From positions 2,604,001 to 2,668,000 of the forward strand of contig NC_060019.1 of assembly GCF_021134715.1 (NCBI RefSeq): a DNA stretch of 64,000 nucleotides. Direction: 5' to 3'. Every line of letters starts with the position of its first letter. Position 1 is the first letter of the stretch. The translations under genes and the position numbers were made by a program. Source of the DNA: Daphnia pulex. Lineage: Eukaryota > Arthropoda > Branchiopoda > Diplostraca > Daphniidae. Shown here in pieces: positions 48,737 to 59,150 of the stretch. A model generated the notes under the pieces. It saw nothing but the letters and a program-made list of their open reading frames with translations. It was not told the origin of the DNA and made no database searches.

Positions 48737-48784
48737 GTATGTAGTGCACATAGTGCACATGTGCACTACATACATCTGCAGATG
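48737..48784. promoter_or_regulatory. Compound palindrome about 100 bp upstream of the astacin TATA box
   Basis: Arm gtatgtagtgcac (48737-48749) is exactly reversed at 48761-48773. The spacer holds a further gtgcac, and acatctgcagatgt follows directly. The position upstream of a TATA promoter makes a protein-binding role possible. Confidence 0.5.
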
Positions 48785-48848
48785 TCTTATTATTTATTTT
48801 GGGGGAAGACAAATAACTAACCATTTGAAGTGCTTGACTTGCCAACAG

Positions 48849-48857
48849 TATAAAAAG
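48849..48857 (+). promoter_or_regulatory. TATA box of the astacin gene
   Basis: The string tataaaaag lies ~30 bp before attcaac (about 48884), a plausible start site. A short untranslated exon then ends at 48938 with the donor gtaatc, and the next exon starts at 49013 after ttaaag. Confidence 0.6.
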
Positions 48858-49021
48858 AGGACAACCGCTGATGTAGAGATGGGATTCAACAAGCTGCAGT
48901 GACTACACGACAACTTCTCACTTCGTATTCCAGTACAGGTAATCTAAAAAACTTTTACTATTTCCATTTTATCTCTTATTGGCTTTTCGTTTGTGTTTTA
49001 TTGAATTTAAAGTTCACAAAA

Positions 49022-50299
49022 ATGGTGTCGAAGAAATCGGAAACGATGGTTATGGCATTTGTTTGGTTCTTTTGTTGGACCATCCAAGTCATCACGGGGA
49101 CTCCTGTCGGATCACTTGAAATGGACCGAGATTTTGGATCCCCTTTAACCGATGAAGAACTTGAATGCATACCAACATTTAGCAAAGCAGGTACTATCGT
49201 TTTAATCTGGTTCCGTTATCTTTTTAATTATTTAATCTCATTTATGTTGGTTGTTTCTTAGCATCCGGCACACCCATGTCGGAGGGAAATGATATCGTGA
49301 TTTTACCGAATAAGAATGCTTACGTAAACCAAAAGTGGCCCAATCCGAATGAAATTCCTTACGTCATCGACTCCACATTTGGTATACACCTCCCATTTTC
49401 TTATTTGTTTCTCTTTTTGAATCTTAATTATTAATGCAATGTGTCTTAACCAGATGACAAGGCCCGGTGCGCCATAGGTTACGCCATGAACCACTACCAC
49501 AAGAACACCTGCATCCGGTTTGTTCCGCGAACCGACCAAAACGACTACATTCAAATCAACAGACTTGACACTGAAAAGTATGGACGTTTTATTAAGAGTT
49601 AACAGCTATTGATCGATCTGTTAATACGGTTTTGCATCCAACAGTTTCAGCTGTTATTCATCGGGCCTTGGTTACTATGAAGGCGAAGGAGCACATGGAG
49701 TCACTCTTTCACCCAGCTGTTATGCGTATCAAGCTGGAACCATCATGCACGAATTGATGCATCGGGTTGGGTTCCACCATGAACACACTCGACCCGACCG
49801 CGACGAATACATTGATGTCCTTTGGAATGAAATTTCTGATGGTTGGTTCGAATAACATTATGTCAGTTAATTTAAATAGGCCTGCCATTAAAATGTGGAA
49901 GGGATAAAGGATGTTATTTGCTAATAATTTTATTTCCTTTTATTTTATTCAAATAAGACTGGAAGGCACAGTACCAAATAGCAGAAGGATCTAGTCTCCT
50001 CCTAAGTTACGATTACGGTCAGTTGGAATTTCGATTCATTTCTTTTTCGTGAATCCGTGTTCAATTTTGTTTTTAATCCCGCAGGTTCCGTGATGCATTA
50101 CCCGTTGGGTACGGAAATGGTGACCAAACAGGAAACCGATATTGAAATAGGACAGCGAAAAGGTTTAAGTGAGGTTGGTGAAAATGGAATTTGAACTAGA
50201 CAGTACATATTTTTCTACCCGTTAAATAAAAAAATGCGTTTTTTCTTTTCTGAACAGTTGGATATCGGCAAACTCCAAAGGATGTACTGTCCATCCTAA
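49022..50299 (+). CDS. Astacin-family zinc metalloprotease (M12A), secreted
   Basis: Seven coding exons: 49022-49190, 49262-49381, 49454-49577, 49645-49841, 49958-50017, 50085-50173 and 50258-50299. All borders are GT-AG and phases agree (801 nt, 266 aa). An N-terminal hydrophobic stretch (VMAFVWFFCWTIQVITG) acts as signal peptide. A short propeptide holds EGNDIVIL, a variant of the FEGD switch. The mature enzyme probably begins at NAYVNQKWPNPNEIPYVID. Zinc-binding HELMHRVGFHHEHTRPDRDE is complete, and the Met-turn is SVMHYP. There is no MAM, EGF, CUB or ShK domain after the catalytic domain, so it is a minimal astacin, likely digestive or extracellular. The short untranslated first exon and TATA box support an active gene. 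Confidence 0.93.
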
Positions 50300-51309
50300 G
50301 AACGCTTCCTGAAACACCATTAGTTTTACAATTTCACTTTCCTGCAAGGATTCCTTGTTATTTCTCTGCATAATGTTCACGCATGACGTATTCTAGCTTT
50401 CTTTTTTGGGGACATTCTTTAGTATTTGGAAAAAGGATATTTTCATTTTATTTCACTATTTACTTATTTGATCAGTACACTTGAAAATACTAAAATGAAA
50501 CTCGTTTATTTTTACTTTTTAAATACTTGAGTCAACATTTGATATATAAGGGAGCAATTTCTTGCGTGATACCCGTTCAATTTTCGGGAAAAAGTTTTGC
50601 TTTGCTGGCAAAATTGTACTTCTCTGTTGGATTATCTTTTATTCTTTGTATCTTTAACGACATAACGTCTGACGTATTTTTAGGAGAAGATGTTGCTTAT
50701 CTGTTATTTCAACTTTGATTGACTGCGCCAGAGAATTTTCTTTAGTTCTTCACTAAAAGGGAAGAGGTGCACCGAATCCTTAGAAACTCCTAATATCGTC
50801 ATTCCCATTAAAATGCAAAAAAATGTTGGGTGTAACATGAAGGAACTTTAAGTCGCACAACATTTGCCATTGATTATGTGGAGTGCTTTTTGACACTTTT
50901 GGTGCTTGTGATGCTCCCGTTTTTCAGCATTTGTACAAAATTCGCCATTCGTTTTTTTATGTCTAGTTTATTCACAAGAAAAACAAACCTACAAACACAA
51001 CGTCTAACGATACTTTCAATTCATCAGTTAAAAGAATGAATTGGGTATTTTTACTGCTCTCAAGTCTCAACACCCTAATCAACGTGAAAAGTACGGTTGT
51101 CTGCCTTTCGCTCTCTAGTGGTCAATTCGTTAACTACAATTAAATGCTCTTTTTTGAAATTAAAGAACGCTCTCTGAATCCTATGATTTTATTTGAAGAA
51201 AAAAGTTTTTTTTGTTTCAATTTTTCTTTTCATTATTTTTATAGAAGAAGCAGAGAAGTCACGAAAAAAAAAACTAATCAAAGCCAAGGCATGTAAGCAA
51301 TCAGTGTAC
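50300..51309. other. Astacin 3' flank and intergenic sequence
   Basis: AT-rich. No clear poly(A) signal is assigned and no ORF has a recognisable motif. Confidence 0.4.
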
Positions 51310-51386
51310 GACATTCAGGCCCAGTCATTCAGGCCCGCTCCATTCAGGCCCAGGGCCTGAATTTCGTTTGACATGGGCCTGAAATG
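51310..51386. repeat. Cluster of CATTCAGGCCC direct and inverted repeats
   Basis: Three direct copies of (a/c)attcaggccc at 51312-51350, then two reverse-type copies (gggcctgaat, gggcctgaaat) at 51353-51386. They could pair as a cruciform or act as a cluster of binding sites. Confidence 0.75.
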
Positions 51387-52117
51387 CGTAATAAAAAAAA
51401 AGAGTGGCGCTAGTAGTACGGCTCCCCGAAACCAGCGCCACCACCAGTATTTAGTATATCTCCCACTTCCGTCGTTTTTCTTCAGTCGCGTCTCCGCGTT
51501 GCGTAAGGAGATGCTGTCCGTTTTTTTTTTAATTGTTTAACTCCCGTGGCCAATGTGTTAAGGCGTGTGAATTGTGTTAAGTGCTAACGTTGGGAGTTCT
51601 TTAATAGTGTGTTGAGTCATTGAGTGCTGACGTTGATAATTTTAATTCTTGTGTATTCGTGTGCTGTTCAGTATTGCTGGTGATAACGGATCACGCGTTT
51701 TTTACTCTGTTTATTTCTGTAAGTACAACATTCTGGTAATGGCCATTATTCTCGTGTACTAAGTTCTGTGGTTGAATTTCAATACAAAAACTTAATCTGA
51801 TTCCACGTCTTGAGCCTGCAATTCCTTTAATTCCAAAAGTTGAGCTTTTGAATGTATTTTGGTGAGCATGCCCAATTCTTCCAACAATTTTTTTGAACTT
51901 ATGGGATCAATCGCTCTGTTATGTGCATCCCAAAGAGTGGACAGTTGGTACTGCATTGTGGCCGCGTTCTTATTTGGTTTTTTTTTTTAACTTGTTTTTG
52001 AGACAAAAGCTTAGCCGTCATAGCAATTTTGTCGGCTTCTTCTTTCATTAGAATTAAAAATTTTACAATGTTTGTTGAAGCAGGTCCTAAAATAGGGAAG
52101 ATTTTTAAAATTTTTTT
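51387..52117. other. Intergenic, promoter-like G+C-rich patch then AT-rich sequence
   Basis: A GC-richer patch (51410-51510) looks like a transcription start area for an unseen plus-strand gene, but no coding exon follows before the minus-strand MULE gene. Confidence 0.3.
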
Positions 52118-53395
52118 TTAAATTTCTGTAATTCGTATCTTACCAACAACGGCTTTTAGTTTGTTGTGAGTACCCCCTACATGGTTATTGGTCCTTATGT
52201 GTTGCCCATGCATTGACCAATTAGACGGAGTCCAAAGAGTGCTTTTTATGTAATTCTCTTCAACATAGCAGCAAAACTTCAGCATAAGTCCTGATGCTCC
52301 ATCTTTAATGTTTTGGAATTGCTTCACGATCTTCTCAGCGGGAAGCAAGTGCAGACTGAGTATTTGTCTGCATATTTTTCTTGTTTCTTTGTCCTTTCTG
52401 TATTGTGGAGCTAAACCAATTTTCTTGATATTCCGATAGAAAGACTGTGTTAGATGGAAGGAGCATACAACAGGTTTCACAGCAGGAAATATTGTTCTAC
52501 AAGCCTGCCATGCTGCTTTTTCGAAATCAAGCATGAATTTCTGCACCTCCGCTAAATTGCCGTCTTGTTTTAAAAGATTTAGAATAGAAGTGAAAACAGC
52601 ACAGTAGTATTTTTTTCTCTTTCCTGACATTAAAACGGTGATCAAAGGAACCTGTTCGTAAAATAATTGATTTAGGCTAAAGTTATTTTACAGTTATTTT
52701 TGAAAATGAACCTGCTTATCCAGATCGCCATGCCTTATGAATGCGTGAATGGCAAATACTTAAATTATATTATAATTTAATTTATTTATAATATATTATA
52801 AAAAAATAAATTACGTAAAATGGAGAAGGTCATATGTAAAATGTACCATCGCCATACCACCTTTTTGCTTTACGCAGAAGTTTAAGCTGATGATCTGTCG
52901 CAAAAATTAGATGCCGGGAAAAACGGTGTAGGCTGTCAAGCTTGATGTCGTCTCTGAAGTAACCTTAAGGAAAACAATCTTCAAAGATTTCTATAAAAAT
53001 ATGTATAAAAACCGTTATTAATTATTTTGTTACAGTAATATTGTGAGTGAAAATGTACTCCAATCAAACTGCAGATTCTTGGGATTTTTTGGAAACTGGA
53101 TCATCTTTTTCCGCTGGACGGCTCTGACGATATTCATTTTGACTGGCAGTTCCCTTGTCGGACTCTTGTTAAAGGCACCCATCATCTCTCTCTCTACAAC
53201 AGCCCTGGCGCTCAACAGGGGATTATCTACTCCTTGTTGCTTAGAAAGCATTATGATGGCTGCGTCTCGTGATACATTCTTGTCTGCTTTGCAGGTGTGC
53301 GGCATTTTTGCACAGTATATATTTTCCTTTTGTATGACGTAGCTTCGACAGAAATTTGGAGTGCAGTGTAAATATATATCATTACTTTTTACCAT
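52118..53395 (-). CDS. MULE-type transposase-like gene with FLYWCH-like N-terminus
   Basis: Minus-strand pieces in order. At 53395-53030: a FLYWCH-like end (CAKMPHTCKADKN) and a LLSARAVVEREMM segment. At about 52925-52850: RHLIFATDHQLKLLRKAKRW followed by YGDGTF, the start of the MULE catalytic domain with its first Asp. At about 52740-52710: a short IHAFIRHGDLDKQ piece. At 52650-52118: ITVLMSGKRKKYYCAVFTSI, then LDFEKAAWQACRTIFP with the second catalytic Asp, and CSFHLTQSFYRNI. Short introns seem to separate them. The C-terminal end is TNNHVGGTHNKLKAVVGKI, where the third acidic residue is expected nearby (CYVEENY). It may be an immobile, domesticated copy or a recent transposon; no terminal repeats were found. 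Confidence 0.75.
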
Positions 53396-53564
53396 AAAGC
53401 TACCAAAAGCATACTTAGGAAAATTTTGTCTCAGGTAACCAAAGCATGCTTATGAAAATTTTGTCTCAGGTAAAGCCTTTATTCGAGACAAAATGTTTCG
53501 AAACAACTAAATTCTCACATGATAAATCAAGTCTGTTTGAAGGGTAGATGAAAACCAATGCTGA

Positions 53565-53650
53565 AAAGCCAATGTTTTTCAGTTGTGGCTGCATTACGGA
53601 TCCAGAAATAACGTGCCAAGAAGGCAACCTCGAACCCCCCCCCCCCCCCT
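53565..53650 (+). repeat. ~80-bp repeat, inverted partner at 44255-44335, with poly-C run
   Basis: Contains agccaatgtttttcagttgt, ccagaaataacgtgccaaga and a run of about 15 C ending ctatag. It matches the reverse complement of 44255-44335. Confidence 0.7.
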
Positions 53651-53793
53651 ATAGATTAAAGCCATCAAAGCTGCTGCTATAAAATTGACCAGGGTTGAAG
53701 TCTAGATTGACATCTGTCAGTTTGTCACGAGAAAAACCTGAGTTTGATCGTCGGGTTAACATGAACGATGACAAATATTCTTTGTTGACATTG

Positions 53794-54489
53794 TCATTGG
53801 TTTTCTTGGGATCTTCTGCTGTGACTTTTGTATTGCAGGCACTGAACTCTACACGTTTTTTCTAAATGGCTCGTTGTCCGTTGGCATAAATTTTTTTCGG
53901 AACGCTCTGTCTCTTTTTGCGGCCGTGACAGCTCTTCAAGCCGTTTGATTCGGGTTTCGATGGCTTTCATATCCTTTTTGTATTTTTCGTTCGTCCCTCT
54001 TTTCTCATTTTCCACTAAGGCTCAATATTGAAGTTCAGCCTCTTCGTGTTTCTCTTGTCTTCGCCATTTGCTCAGCTTGTTGTTGCATTTTTTCAGCGCT
54101 AAGTTCGATTTTTTGGAAAGTTTCGCGGAATCGATGGTCTTTTCCGTCTTAGATGCCGTCGCTTTTGATAGTTGTTCCTCGACGTTTCTTCTCAACTGAA
54201 TTTCTTGGCGTAGACGCTGCTGAATCTCGTTCATGATGACGGCGGATTTGGGAACTTGGCTTCTTGATTTCGAAACTGATGTTCCAACGATAGAGTTGAC
54301 GATGTCGGGCTGGCTTCTTGACGTGTTGTTAAGAGTGGCTTCGTCGACAACGACTGAGTGGACGGAGGATCGTGGTGTGCGAATGTATCTGTCAATATCC
54401 TCATATGCTACCATCGTTGTCACTTCCAACCTTTTAATCCATTCATCTGGATTTGCGTCTTCTTCTGCGTTTAAATCTGGTGCATTCAC
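53794..54489 (-). CDS. Coiled-coil protein, retroelement gag-like, with an in-frame TGA
   Basis: The frame runs 54489-54025, meets a TGA at 54024-54022 and continues in the same frame to 53794. Before the stop come a short acidic start (LNAEEDANPDEWIKRLEV), a Ser/Val-rich linker and a long heptad-like helix (EIQQRLRQEIQLRRNVEEQL). After it the same basic/acidic coil style continues (KKDMKAIETRIKRLEELSRP). Long coiled coils next to a possible LTR suggest a gag-type protein, but no zinc knuckle or protease was seen. It may be a broken gene or one using readthrough. Confidence 0.4.
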
Positions 54490-55100
54490 ATATCACTTGT
54501 TAGCCGCTATGCAGTCTTCTAATTAGTCGGCCAGTGATGCGCGATGAACAGCTAGCTCTTGTTTACTGCCAAAATTAGCGATGTGTTGATAAATCAATTA
54601 GTGTGTCTGTTCTTTTCGCACATGCGCTCTCTCGCTTCAAATGCTTGGCACTGGTGAGCGGTGGAAATTCACTGTTGTCGGAGGTTTTGCAGAATTTGTC
54701 GAATGGGCCCGGCTGATTTTCGAAGTTGATGGCCATCTTCTATTTTGAGACGCAGAAAGTTTGTTTGAACCGTGAATGGAGCTGTGATGATGACGATGAT
54801 GAAAGAATTGTGATTATGAGATGAACGACGATGATGAGATGAACGACGTTTGGCTTTACTGCACCCCCACTCGCATGACAGCCAGCTGGTCTTGCGTGGT
54901 GCGGGATACAGTAAAGATTGAGACGGATTGCGGAATTTTTTCCAATCGATTGCGGAAGGTGGAGTCAAATGCGGAATTCGGAGGCGGATGTTCGGAGGTG
55001 GATGCGGAGTTTGATGTTCGAAGTCAGAACGCGGAATTTTCGGAGTCGGTTTTCGGATGCGCAGTGCGGATTAGTCGGCGTCGGATGTTCGGATTCCGAT

Positions 55101-55249
55101 TTTGCATCAACTCAACTCGCCGAAGTCTAGGACTTGGTTAAATCGGAACAACAGCCCATCCGGCCGAAGCCTAAGACTAGATGTTATCGGACGGATATCA
55201 ACAGCCCAACCAGCCGAAGCTTAAGACTAATTGATATCGACGGAATTTC
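55101..55249. repeat. Three ~51-bp tandem repeats
   Basis: Units begin at about 55101, 55149 and 55199, with cores caactcgccgaagtctagg, cggccgaagcctaagactag and cagccgaagcttaagactaa. Units two and three share most bases; the first is diverged. Confidence 0.75.
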
Positions 55250-55357
55250 CGGTTGGTTCGATCGCCAGCTGCGGGATGTATTCTTGCTCTTCTTGCTCTT
55301 TGATTCGATTTTGGATTTTGGCACTCTATGGTTGTTGTTGTTGGCTAGTAATTTTTT

Positions 55358-55654
55358 TCAATTTTTTATTAATCGCTGAGCCTCAAGCGTTCGTTCTTCA
55401 TCGTTCATCAGCCGCCTTATTTCCACTTCTCTTCGCCTCTCAATCAGCAGCGCTCTTGTTGCCTGCCGTTCACGCTCCCGTTCCTCACCTTCTAAAACTC
55501 GGTGAGGAAGGGCCACGTTACGAAGATGAAAGGAGGGTTGGGGGAAAATATTTCCACTTGACTGACGGAAAAATTGTCGGATTGCGTTGCACAAAACTTG
55601 GAGCTGTCGGATCTCAGAATTTGATAGAGAACACAACACAAAAAATTTTACCAA
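55358..55654 (-). CDS. Charged helical ORF next to a possible LTR
   Basis: A 98-codon frame with an Arg/Glu-rich helix (EGEERERERQATRALLIERR) and NDEERTLEAQRLIKN. It lies where the gag start of a minus-strand LTR element would be. It could be retroelement coding sequence; no family was recognised. Confidence 0.3.
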   Translation of the reverse strand: MVKFFVLCSLSNSEIRQLQVLCNAIRQFFRQSSGNIFPQPSFHLRNVALPHRVLEGEERERERQATRALLIERRREVEIRRLMNDEERTLEAQRLIKN

Positions 55655-55747
55655 ATAAGGTTCAAATTCGGAGATGAAGTCAGATAAGACACAGGCTGAT
55701 CAGTTTGACGGCAACAAATTCGTCTCTCATCGGTCGATGCACCAAAT

Positions 55748-55940
55748 TGTTACGGGTGAAATGACGGTTTAAGAAAACGGACTGATCAGAGTGTGAGAAG
55801 AAAAACTAGCACTATGTATTAACACGATTTTAACCGTGCAAACGAGAATTCGGTACAAGTGATATTTCAACTTAACTTAAAGGCTAGGATCAAGAGCTAA
55901 GATCTCTACGGTATCGGTTTCGCCAATTGACTTACATCTA
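55748..55940 (-). mobile_element. Possible LTR edge with primer-binding-like site
   Basis: On the minus strand the sequence ends cccgtaaca, then att, then tggtgcatcgaccg (55745-55732). An LTR ending in CA followed by a TGG-initiated primer site has this form. The outer edge and a second LTR were not found, so the right limit is a guess. Confidence 0.3.
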
Positions 55941-56690
55941 GAGCGCTTTGTCGAAATTCAATGCCCTTATGGTGCTGAGGTGGCAGATTTTCTGTCTGTA
56001 ACAGAAACACTAAATGGCGGCAAAAATGGTAAAATAAGAATACAGGCTTATACAATTTTACGGCTGCTTTGGACGAAATTCCACCTACAAGCAAATATCC
56101 AAGACTATTTCCATGCATTCCAGAAGGACTTGTTCTTAAACTACAATCTGAATGGCTTCACGTATGCAGTGTATTCAAGCGTCACTTCATAGTTCTTATT
56201 TTTGTTGAGCAAGTGTACTGCTGGGTGAGAAGATCCCTACGACATTGTAAGTTTCTACAATTTCTACGGATGTTGAATCCGATTTACAGGCTAAACTCAA
56301 CAAAAAAGAAAGGAATTTCCTTGGAAATAAATCAGCTTAAGACCGAGCTGACGAAGTTGGAAGATTTGTTACAGGAGAGTAATATTTGCTTCTGTATTTT
56401 GTAATCCTGCTACGCGTCACTCAGAGACACCTTTGAGTTGGAGATCTACCTCCACCAGGAAGAGACAAGGAAGCTGATCGATTGCCTAGGTGAGCACAGA
56501 CTAAGAGTGGCTTAACTCAAAGACGAGCTTAAGTCCCTCAAGCTTTCGTCTACCATCGTCAGTCACAGTGCATCAAGATACTCAAACGAACATAATCGAC
56601 GAAATATCAACAGCAGAGGCCTACACTATCATAGCTAGCATAAGCTACATACCAACTTCCCGAGCAGCCCAACCTCTGCTGCTCCGAACA
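55941..56690. other. Unassigned coding scraps
   Basis: A plus-strand stretch at 56069-56210 gives DEIPPTSKYPRLFPCIPEGL and later LHVCSVFKRHF, and 56280-56390 gives ISLEINQLKTELTKLEDLLQ, a short coil. They may come from one decayed gene; the family is unclear. Confidence 0.3.
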
Positions 56691-57132
56691 CCTCACCTCT
56701 ACTGCAATCGTATTCGTCACTGAAACCTCAGACTGCCTAGACACCCTTGTTGTTCAAGAAGTTAGTGTACGTTCATCAACCGATGAAAATTTTGTCGATT
56801 CGAGTCTCTTCCTCAATGAGGACAAAAGCTTCAATTCAGTAGTTCCTGCTGGACAAGACAAGTCGACTATTGCGACAACCGAAGATCCAGAAAATGATCT
56901 TCCAGAGCTATCACCTGAGCAACTACCGGTCGATCCAGTTGCTCTAGCGTTGAATCATCTACCTGTGCCGAACGAAGAACAAACACCAATTATCTCAGCC
57001 CATTTCCCTCCACCCCCACCACCAGATGGACACACCACAGTTTCAAATTTACCGAGACAAGTCATAGAAGCTTACCTAGTACCCGCGAGAACGAGAGCTT
57101 CCCACAGATATCAATCGATGACATTCGAGTAG
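56690..57132 (+). CDS. Proline/acid-rich open frame, unrecognised
   Basis: An uninterrupted frame of roughly 145 codons without a good ATG start. It is acidic (ATTEDPENDLPELSPEQLPV), then has a proline run (HFPPPPPPDGHT) and ends RASHRYQSMTFE. It may be an exon of an unknown gene or part of the LINE whose reverse transcriptase lies at 57321-57970. Function unknown. Confidence 0.3.
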
Positions 57133-57320
57133 AAATATTTATGAAAAAAGATATCTGGTATGGTATTTGCTTTCAAACCGCTTGCTGCAAAAAATATTGT
57201 TGAATAACTGAACTTGGACACACATGTCTTATACTTACATTATAACGCCGGATGATTAAATTTACAGGGGTGCGTTGGACTCCTCGACGTCTCTCTGTGA
57301 TGTACCTCTCTCCTTAGTAA

Positions 57321-57970
57321 AACCTTGTCATCTTCTGATGTAAAGCAGGCTTTCAACAGCATGCGTCTCTCAAAGCCCACCAGCTCTGATTGCAACTCAT
57401 CCGTCTGGCTTAGCCATTGTTTTGAATCAAATTCTATCTGGTGGCCCTTTTTTCCACTTGCCTTAAGCTTAGCTGTTTTCCAACGTGTTGGAAAACTGCC
57501 TCTATCTTCATTCTAAAAAAATTAATAACAAACAAACCTACCTTCATCCTAACTGCTTCCGCCTCATCAGTATCCTAAACAGTTTCTCCAAGATGTTTGA
57601 GAAAGTCTTTCTGGCCAAACTCAAAGGCTTGGAATCTTCCCAGAACTGGTTCAGTCCGAGTCAACATGGCTTCAGGCCTGGTTATTCAACTGAGGCAGCC
57701 TCTCTTCTTAAGCTAACCGAAACCGATAAGAAAAATGAAATCTTCACTTGCTGTGCCTTTTTAGATATCAAGTCAGCCTTTGACGCGGCTGACACCCAGC
57801 CATCCTAAACGGCTTGATAAAAAAAATATTGTCCTTCTCGTTTGGTAAAGATTCTAGGTTGTTCCTTAGCTCCCGATCCAGTACTCTGACGAACTCTCGG
57901 TCCTCTTATGTTGCTAAAACTGAGCTTGGTTGCGGTGTTGCAAGGCAGTGTTCTCTCGCCTCGTAATAGA
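57321..57970 (+). pseudogene. LINE reverse transcriptase relic
   Basis: Reverse-transcriptase motifs of non-LTR elements in order: FNSMRLSKPTSSD (~57350), CFRLISILNSFSKMFEKVFL (~57560-57620), SQHGFRPGYSTEAASLLKL (~57660-57715) and CAFLDIKSAFDAA (~57750-57790), the last holding the first catalytic Asp. Then the frame shifts at ~57800, and FLSSRSSTLTNSR and GCGVARQ segments follow. The YADD block, endonuclease and 3' end are absent. It is a dead fragment, probably of a Jockey/I-like clade. Confidence 0.8.
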
Positions 57971-58092
57971 AAGAAAAAGGAAGAAATTGCTAATTTTTTG
58001 CAAATAAAAATTTCCAAACAGGCATAGTTTCTTTGACGAAGTAAGTGCTACTTTGTAATACCTTTACACTAATAATTTGCTATTTTTTACAG

Positions 58093-58570
58093 CAATTTGT
58101 CTTTGAGCCCACTGGAATTCGTAACGAGCACATGGCAGTGCGGATCGACATACCAAAACAACTTGGGGATTTCTTCGAGGCATTAGCAGGAGCCATATAT
58201 GTGGATAGCTGCAGTTCATATGAAACTATTTAACTATTTTCACTTTTTCTTCAGAATAGATTGGGTAAACCAGCAATTTTTTAAATAGTTCTATCTTTAT
58301 AAATGCTCCTGTCATTCAACAAGTGGAAGTGCGAAGTCGCCCAGCAAACTTAAGGTAATCTTATTATACCCCATATCTACTCTAAATATCGTTGTATTAA
58401 GATAATCAATTTTTAAATGTTATTACAATTATAAGGGACTTGGGTTTCTTTCGCAATAGAGCATTGGCTCGTCTTAGAATCGGATTCCTTGATTTCAAAG
58501 GGGCGGGGTTCATTGTCCAAACGGCTAAGAAGGCGGAATCTAGCTATGCTCTAATGTATTTCGAGGTGAG
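58093..58570 (+). pseudogene. Dicer-like fragment (RNase IIIb and dsRBD pieces)
   Basis: After an acceptor (ttttttacag, to 58092) the sequence gives QFVFEPTGIRNEHMAVRIDI, then PKQLGDFFEALAGAIYVDSC. This matches the second RNase III motif of Dicers (usual form KALGDIFESLAGAIYMDSG), with the catalytic Asp and Glu kept. A stop follows at ~58231. Further on, after another acceptor (cgcaatag), DFKGAGFIVQTAKKAESSYA resembles the dsRNA-binding domain that follows it in Dicer. No helicase, PAZ or first RNase III domain was found in the window. It is either the 3' end of a broken copy or exons of a gene I could not join. Confidence 0.65.
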
Positions 58571-58632
58571 TGTCGATTTTCTTTAAAAAAATACTAACGT
58601 GTTGTTACTTATCATTGTTATTCTTTTAAAGC

Positions 58633-58800
58633 CAGGGAGTCAGAATACAGTTCCGGCCCCACTCCGCGGAGTTTAAGTAATTAGAGAAATGGATTTCCTT
58701 CGAAAATCTAATTCGACCTTTGTAAAAAACTAAAATGTTTGTCTTATCTAAATCTGATAATAAAACTGATGTTCAAAATGAAATTTGAGAGCGGAAAGGA
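58633..58800. repeat. Direct repeat, first copy (partner 59008-59150)
   Basis: Shared: cggccccactc.gcggagttta, gatttcctt.cgaaaat, aaactgatgt and aatttgagagcg, spaced alike in both copies, about 375 bp apart. Confidence 0.7.
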
Positions 58801-59007
58801 TTAGATTATAGGACTGGAAAAGGTAAGTGTGTTGATTGTCTAATAAATTTCTTGTCCTAATAGCTAATTTTCGCATCGCCAACTTCGTGAACTGATAACA
58901 GTCAATAGAAATTGAAAAAAAAATTTCCAAAAATTTGGGTGCGCGTGTTGCAGGTGTGCTGACGAAAAAAAATTCCTTCATTAAAAAGTAAAAAGAATCG
59001 ATACCCA

Positions 59008-59150
59008 ATAACACTGTTTCGGCCCCACTCTGCGGAGTTTAATTTATATTTAGAAATTGATTTCCTTACGAAAATAATAATCAACTATAAAAAAGAAATT
59101 TGTGTGTTAGTCAAACTGATGTAAAAAATTTAATTTGAGAGCGAGAAGAT
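59008..59150. repeat. Direct repeat, second copy (partner 58633-58800)
   Basis: Diverged copy with the same order of motifs as at 58633-58800. Confidence 0.7.
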
